This document shows, piece by piece, positions 22,201 through 25,196 of a stretch of 25,196 nt of DNA. A program made the position numbers and the translations under genes. The stretch covers positions 46,494 through 71,689 of the forward strand of contig DDVH01000055.1 in NCBI GenBank assembly GCA_002345215.1. Direction: 5' to 3'. The stretch's first letter is position 1, and each line of letters starts with the position of its first letter. A model generated the notes under the pieces. That model was not told where the DNA came from. It searched no databases and worked only from the letters and a program-made list of their open reading frames with translations. The DNA comes from Anaerolineales bacterium UBA2317. GTDB lineage: Bacteria > Chloroflexota > Anaerolineae > Anaerolineales > Villigracilaceae.

Positions 22201-23234
22201 TGACAAGTGTATCGATTATCGGTGGTTCAGGTTATGGTGGCGGAGAATTATTGCGATTGTTATTAAGTCATCCAAACGTTGAAATCAAACAAGTGACTTC
22301 GCGTTCGCGCATGGGTGAGTATGTGTATCAAACGCATCCTAACTTGCGAAAACGCACGCAATTAAAATTTAGTGACTCATCACAACTTGAACCTGTTGAT
22401 ATTTTATTTCTCGCTCAACCTCACGGACAAGCGCAACATAACATTGAAAGTTATGCAAAACTTGCTACAAAAATTATTGACCTCGCCGCAGACTTTCGTT
22501 TGCGTGATGCAAATTTTTATGAGCACTGGTATGAAGAAAAACATGCCGCACCCGAATGGTTGAATAAATTTGTTTATGGTTTGCCCGAACTTCATCGCGC
22601 TGAAATTGCAAAAACAAATTATGTCAGCGGTGTGGGTTGCAATGCTACCGCGAGCAATCTTGCATTACTTCCGTTAATCAAAGCAGATTTGATTGATTTG
22701 GAATCATCTATCATTATTGAATTAAAAGTGGGTTCATCGGAAGGCGGTGCCGAAGGAAATTCCGCTTCACACCACCCCGAGCGTGCTTCTGTCATCCGAA
22801 CATTTTCTAGCTTTGGGCATCGTCATACTGCCGAAGTGATTCAGGAAATGGGAGTGAAAAAAGTTTCATTGACGATGACTGCTGTGGATTTAGTCCGCGG
22901 CGTTTTAGCAACGGCTCATGCCAAGGTGAAAGCTGGTGTGGCGACAAAAGATTTGTGGAAAGCCTACAGAACAGTTGCTAACGAAAACCCATTCATTCGC
23001 ATTGTCAAAGAACAACGTGGAATTTATCGAGTACCAGAACCAAAAATTTTGGCTGGCTCGAATTATGCGGATTTAGGTTTTGAATTGGATGAAAGCAATG
23101 GTCACATTGTAGCGATGTGTGCAATTGATAATCTAATGAAAGGCGCATCAGGCTCTGCAGTGCAATGTATGAATTTGATGATGGGTTGGGATGAGACTCT
23201 TGGGTTAGAGTTTACAGGTTTACATCCGATATAA
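22200..23234 (+). CDS. argC: LysW-gamma-glutamyl-phosphate reductase (ArgC/LysY type)
   Basis: A 344-residue NADPH-dependent semialdehyde dehydrogenase. The nucleotide-binding GGSGYGGGELLRLL is at 8-21, and catalytic Cys147 lies in SGVGCNATASN. The GCNAT sequence is characteristic of LysY-type reductases acting on LysW-bound substrate, whereas acetyl-dependent ArgC usually reads GCYPT. Further motifs are LAADFRLRD and EGNSASHHPER. It reduces LysW-glutamyl phosphate to the semialdehyde. It overlaps argF as TAATG. A heptad repeat lies between it and argB. Confidence 0.93.
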   Translation: MTSVSIIGGSGYGGGELLRLLLSHPNVEIKQVTSRSRMGEYVYQTHPNLRKRTQLKFSDSSQLEPVDILFLAQPHGQAQHNIESYAKLATKIIDLAADFRLRDANFYEHWYEEKHAAPEWLNKFVYGLPELHRAEIAKTNYVSGVGCNATASNLALLPLIKADLIDLESSIIIELKVGSSEGGAEGNSASHHPERASVIRTFSSFGHRHTAEVIQEMGVKKVSLTMTAVDLVRGVLATAHAKVKAGVATKDLWKAYRTVANENPFIRIVKEQRGIYRVPEPKILAGSNYADLGFELDESNGHIVAMCAIDNLMKGASGSAVQCMNLMMGWDETLGLEFTGLHPI

Positions 23235-23236
23235 AT

Positions 23237-23264
23237 GCAGAAGGCAAAAAGCAGAATGCAGAAT
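23237..23264 (+). repeat. Heptad-period repeat between argC and argB
   Basis: GCAGAAG, GCAAAAA, GCAGAAT, GCAGAAT run in tandem just after the argC stop. The first unit is identical to the first unit of the repeat inside carA (11958). Here it separates argC from the argB ribosome site. Confidence 0.72.
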
Positions 23265-23284
23265 TTTTGTTGGAATGGAGAATA

Positions 23285-24100
23285 ATGAATCAGTCAATTA
23301 CAGTTGTTAAGCTCGGTGGCACGGAAGGTGTGGATTTTTCTGCAATCTGTACTGATGCAAAAGAATTATTGAAGCAAGGAAAGAAACTCGTCTTTGTGCA
23401 TGGTGGTTCTGCAGAAGCGAATGCATTAGGTGAAGGTTTGGGCACGCCGCCAAAGATGATTACTTCGCCTTCTGGATACACATCGAGATATACCGATAGA
23501 AAAACTTTGGAAATCTTTTTGATGGCTGTCAATGGAAAAGTTAATTCGTTATTGACTGAGCAATTACAAATGTTGGGTGTCAATGCTTTTGGCTTATGTG
23601 GACTGGATGGTAAGTTGATGCAAGCTATCCGAAAAGAATCTGTGCAAAGTATTGAAAACGGCAAACGCAAAATTATCCGCGACGATTACACGGGCAAGAT
23701 TGATACGGTTAATAGTGAATTGCTTCTTATGTTGTTGAACGCTGGTTATCTTCCAGTGATTGCGCCAGTGGCTGTCAGTGAAAAAGGGGAAGCGTTAAAT
23801 GTGGATGCAGATCGTGCAGCAGCAATGGTGGCATCTGCTTTGAAGGCAGAGAATCTTTTGTTACTCACAGCCGTGCCTGGGTTGATGAAAAATTTTCCAG
23901 ATGAATCCACACTCATTCGGCAACTGCCGCAGAGTCAACTTGAGGCGGCGAGTGAAGCGGCGCAGGGTCGTATGAAGAAAAAAGTTTTAGGTGCAGAAGA
24001 AGCGTTGAAAGGCGGCGTGAGTCGCGTCATCATCGCGGATGGTCGAATTCAAAATCCAATCTCAAATGCTTTGGCAGGAAATGGAACAGTGATTCAATGA
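23285..24100 (+). CDS. lysZ: LysW-glutamate kinase (ArgB/LysZ type)
   Basis: A 271-residue amino-acid kinase phosphorylating LysW-gamma-glutamate. VVKLGGTEG starts the fold, FVHGGSAEANALGEGLGTPPKMITSPSGYTSRYTDRKT holds the substrate loop (split here only as a description; key parts HGGSAEANALG and SGYTSRYTDR), and NVDADRAAA is near residue 180. The TSRYTDR and GTPPK patterns fit LysZ better than acetylglutamate kinase. The start is ATG 23285, with TGGAG at 23276-23280; an upstream in-frame TTG lies in the repeat spacer. The stop overlaps argD as ATGA. Confidence 0.92.
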   Translation: MNQSITVVKLGGTEGVDFSAICTDAKELLKQGKKLVFVHGGSAEANALGEGLGTPPKMITSPSGYTSRYTDRKTLEIFLMAVNGKVNSLLTEQLQMLGVNAFGLCGLDGKLMQAIRKESVQSIENGKRKIIRDDYTGKIDTVNSELLLMLLNAGYLPVIAPVAVSEKGEALNVDADRAAAMVASALKAENLLLLTAVPGLMKNFPDESTLIRQLPQSQLEAASEAAQGRMKKKVLGAEEALKGGVSRVIIADGRIQNPISNALAGNGTVIQ

Positions 24101-25196
24101 ACGCAAACGAAATCATCGAAATAGAAAATAAATATACATCGGGCACGTATGCAAAACAACCGCTTGTGATTGTGCGCGGACAAGGTGCTTCGTTATTTGA
24201 TGCAGATGGAAAAGAATATTTAGATTGTTCATCGGGACATGGCGTTGCGAATCTCGGTCATGCTCACCCGAAAATTGCTGAAGCAATATATAAGCAGGCG
24301 AATACGCTGATAACTCTTTTTGAGTCGTTTCCAAATGACCAACGCGCGATGTTGATGAAAAAAATTACTGCATTGGTTCCAGGTTTGGACAGAGTCTTTT
24401 TATGCAATTCAGGAACTGAATCTGTGGAAGCGGCATTTAAGTTTGCACGCATTTCAACAGGGCGAAAAAATATTGTTGCGGCAATGCGAGCTTTTCATGG
24501 ACGAACGTATGGTTCTTTATCTGCAACATTCAATAAAAAATATCGTGAAGGTTTTGAACCGCTTGTGCCTGGGTTTAGTCATGTTTCTTATAACAATATC
24601 GAGGCATTGGAGAAAGCTGTCAATGAAGAAACTGCTGCAGTTATTTTGGAAGTGGTGCAAGGCGAAGGCGGCGTGTACCTTGCAACGATTGAATATGTGC
24701 AAGCCGCGCGAAAAATTTGTGATGAGCGTGGCGCATTATTAATCGTTGACGAAATTCAAACAGGTTTTGGGCGCACAGGAAAGTTTTTTGCAATTGAACA
24801 TTTTGGAATCACTCCTGATTTGTTATGTTGTGCAAAATCTTTAGCGGGTGGCGTTCCAATGGGTGCCGTGTTAATTGGAAAGAATGTTAAGAACTTAACA
24901 CCAGGCGTGCATGGTTCCACCTTTGGTGGAAATCCGCTTTCATGCGCGGCAGCAAATGCAGCATTGGATGTTATTAAAGAAGAAGATTTAGCTGGTCAGG
25001 CGGAAGCGAAGGGGAAATATTTGATGGAGAAATTGAAAGCGATTCAATCTCCAAATATTAGAGAAATCCGTGGACTAGGTTTGATGGTTGGGATTGAAAT
25101 GAAACAGAAAGTTGCGCCATATATCAAGGCATTGCAAGAAGCAAATATCATTGCCTTGAATGCTGGGATGACTGTAGTTCGCTTGTTGCCTCCTTT
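24097..25196 (+). CDS. argD: LysW-ornithine aminotransferase (ArgD/LysJ type), 3' end outside window
   Basis: 366 codons of a class III PLP aminotransferase, still open at the window edge; family members are about 390-400 residues. It transfers an amino group to LysW-glutamate semialdehyde giving LysW-ornithine. Visible motifs are FLCNSGTESVEAAFKFAR near 101-118, AFHGRTYGSLS near 132, VDEIQTGFGRTGKFF with Asp218, the PLP lysine K247 in CCAKSLAGG, and HGSTFGGNPLSCAAA. It starts by ATGA overlap with argB. A LysK-like peptidase would be expected next, outside this window. Confidence 0.93.
   Translation, partial: MNANEIIEIENKYTSGTYAKQPLVIVRGQGASLFDADGKEYLDCSSGHGVANLGHAHPKIAEAIYKQANTLITLFESFPNDQRAMLMKKITALVPGLDRVFLCNSGTESVEAAFKFARISTGRKNIVAAMRAFHGRTYGSLSATFNKKYREGFEPLVPGFSHVSYNNIEALEKAVNEETAAVILEVVQGEGGVYLATIEYVQAARKICDERGALLIVDEIQTGFGRTGKFFAIEHFGITPDLLCCAKSLAGGVPMGAVLIGKNVKNLTPGVHGSTFGGNPLSCAAANAALDVIKEEDLAGQAEAKGKYLMEKLKAIQSPNIREIRGLGLMVGIEMKQKVAPYIKALQEANIIALNAGMTVVRLLPP

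Noticed and set aside
23267..23284. TTG start for argB at 23267
   Set aside because: It lies at the end of the repeat spacer; ATG 23285 has TGGAG upstream and gives the normal kinase N-terminus.

Overview
The window is a dense biosynthetic island, probably from a member of the Chloroflexota (class Anaerolineae or a close relative) with moderately low GC. That placement is inferred from the gene set: a LysW-carrier arginine cluster, a separated PurH pair, E. coli-type PurB, and heptad and REP-like dispersed repeats inside and between genes. No 16S rRNA or other phylogenetic marker is present. All recognised genes are on the + strand except one hypothetical at 15828-17108.

Region 1 (1-11199) is a purine operon: the 3' end of purC, then purE, purK, purF, purD, purM, a stand-alone AICAR transformylase, purN, a small lipoprotein gene, a stand-alone IMP cyclohydrolase, guaB and purB. 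Most junctions are stop/start overlaps (ATGA or TAATG), implying translational coupling. The two activities normally fused in PurH are separate genes in reversed order. The transformylase resembles the animal ATIC domain more than the E. coli domain.

Region 2 (11200-15773) is a promoter, a short leader and carA-carB, making carbamoyl phosphate for arginine and pyrimidines. Region 3 (15828-17108, minus strand) is an unrecognised 426-residue protein with a possible HEPN-type RX4H motif. Region 4 (17109-25196) is a second promoter and leader, then argG, argH, lysW (56 codons), lysX/argX, argF, argC (LysY-like), argB (LysZ-like) and argD (LysJ-like, cut by the window edge). Together these make arginine with LysW as amino-group carrier instead of acetylation. 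The releasing peptidase (LysK-like) is not in the window.

The main discovery candidate is the pair of leaders before carA and argG. Each has a TTGACA-16 nt-TAGAAT promoter, a start codon almost at the expected transcription start, and a short Arg-codon-rich reading frame. A hairpin begins six bases after the last clustered Arg codon, and an intrinsic terminator follows. The two leader peptides align without gaps over 24 residues. In each leader the 3' side of the first hairpin can pair with the 5' side of the terminator (9 contiguous Watson-Crick pairs at argG). This is the layout of ribosome-mediated transcription attenuation responding to charged tRNA-Arg, controlling carAB and the LysW-arginine operon together.

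Other notable structure: 7-nt-period degenerate repeats inside carA and carB and before argB, REP-like hairpins before argG and between lysW and lysX, and an 18-bp palindrome between the divergent promoters of the hypothetical gene and the argG leader.
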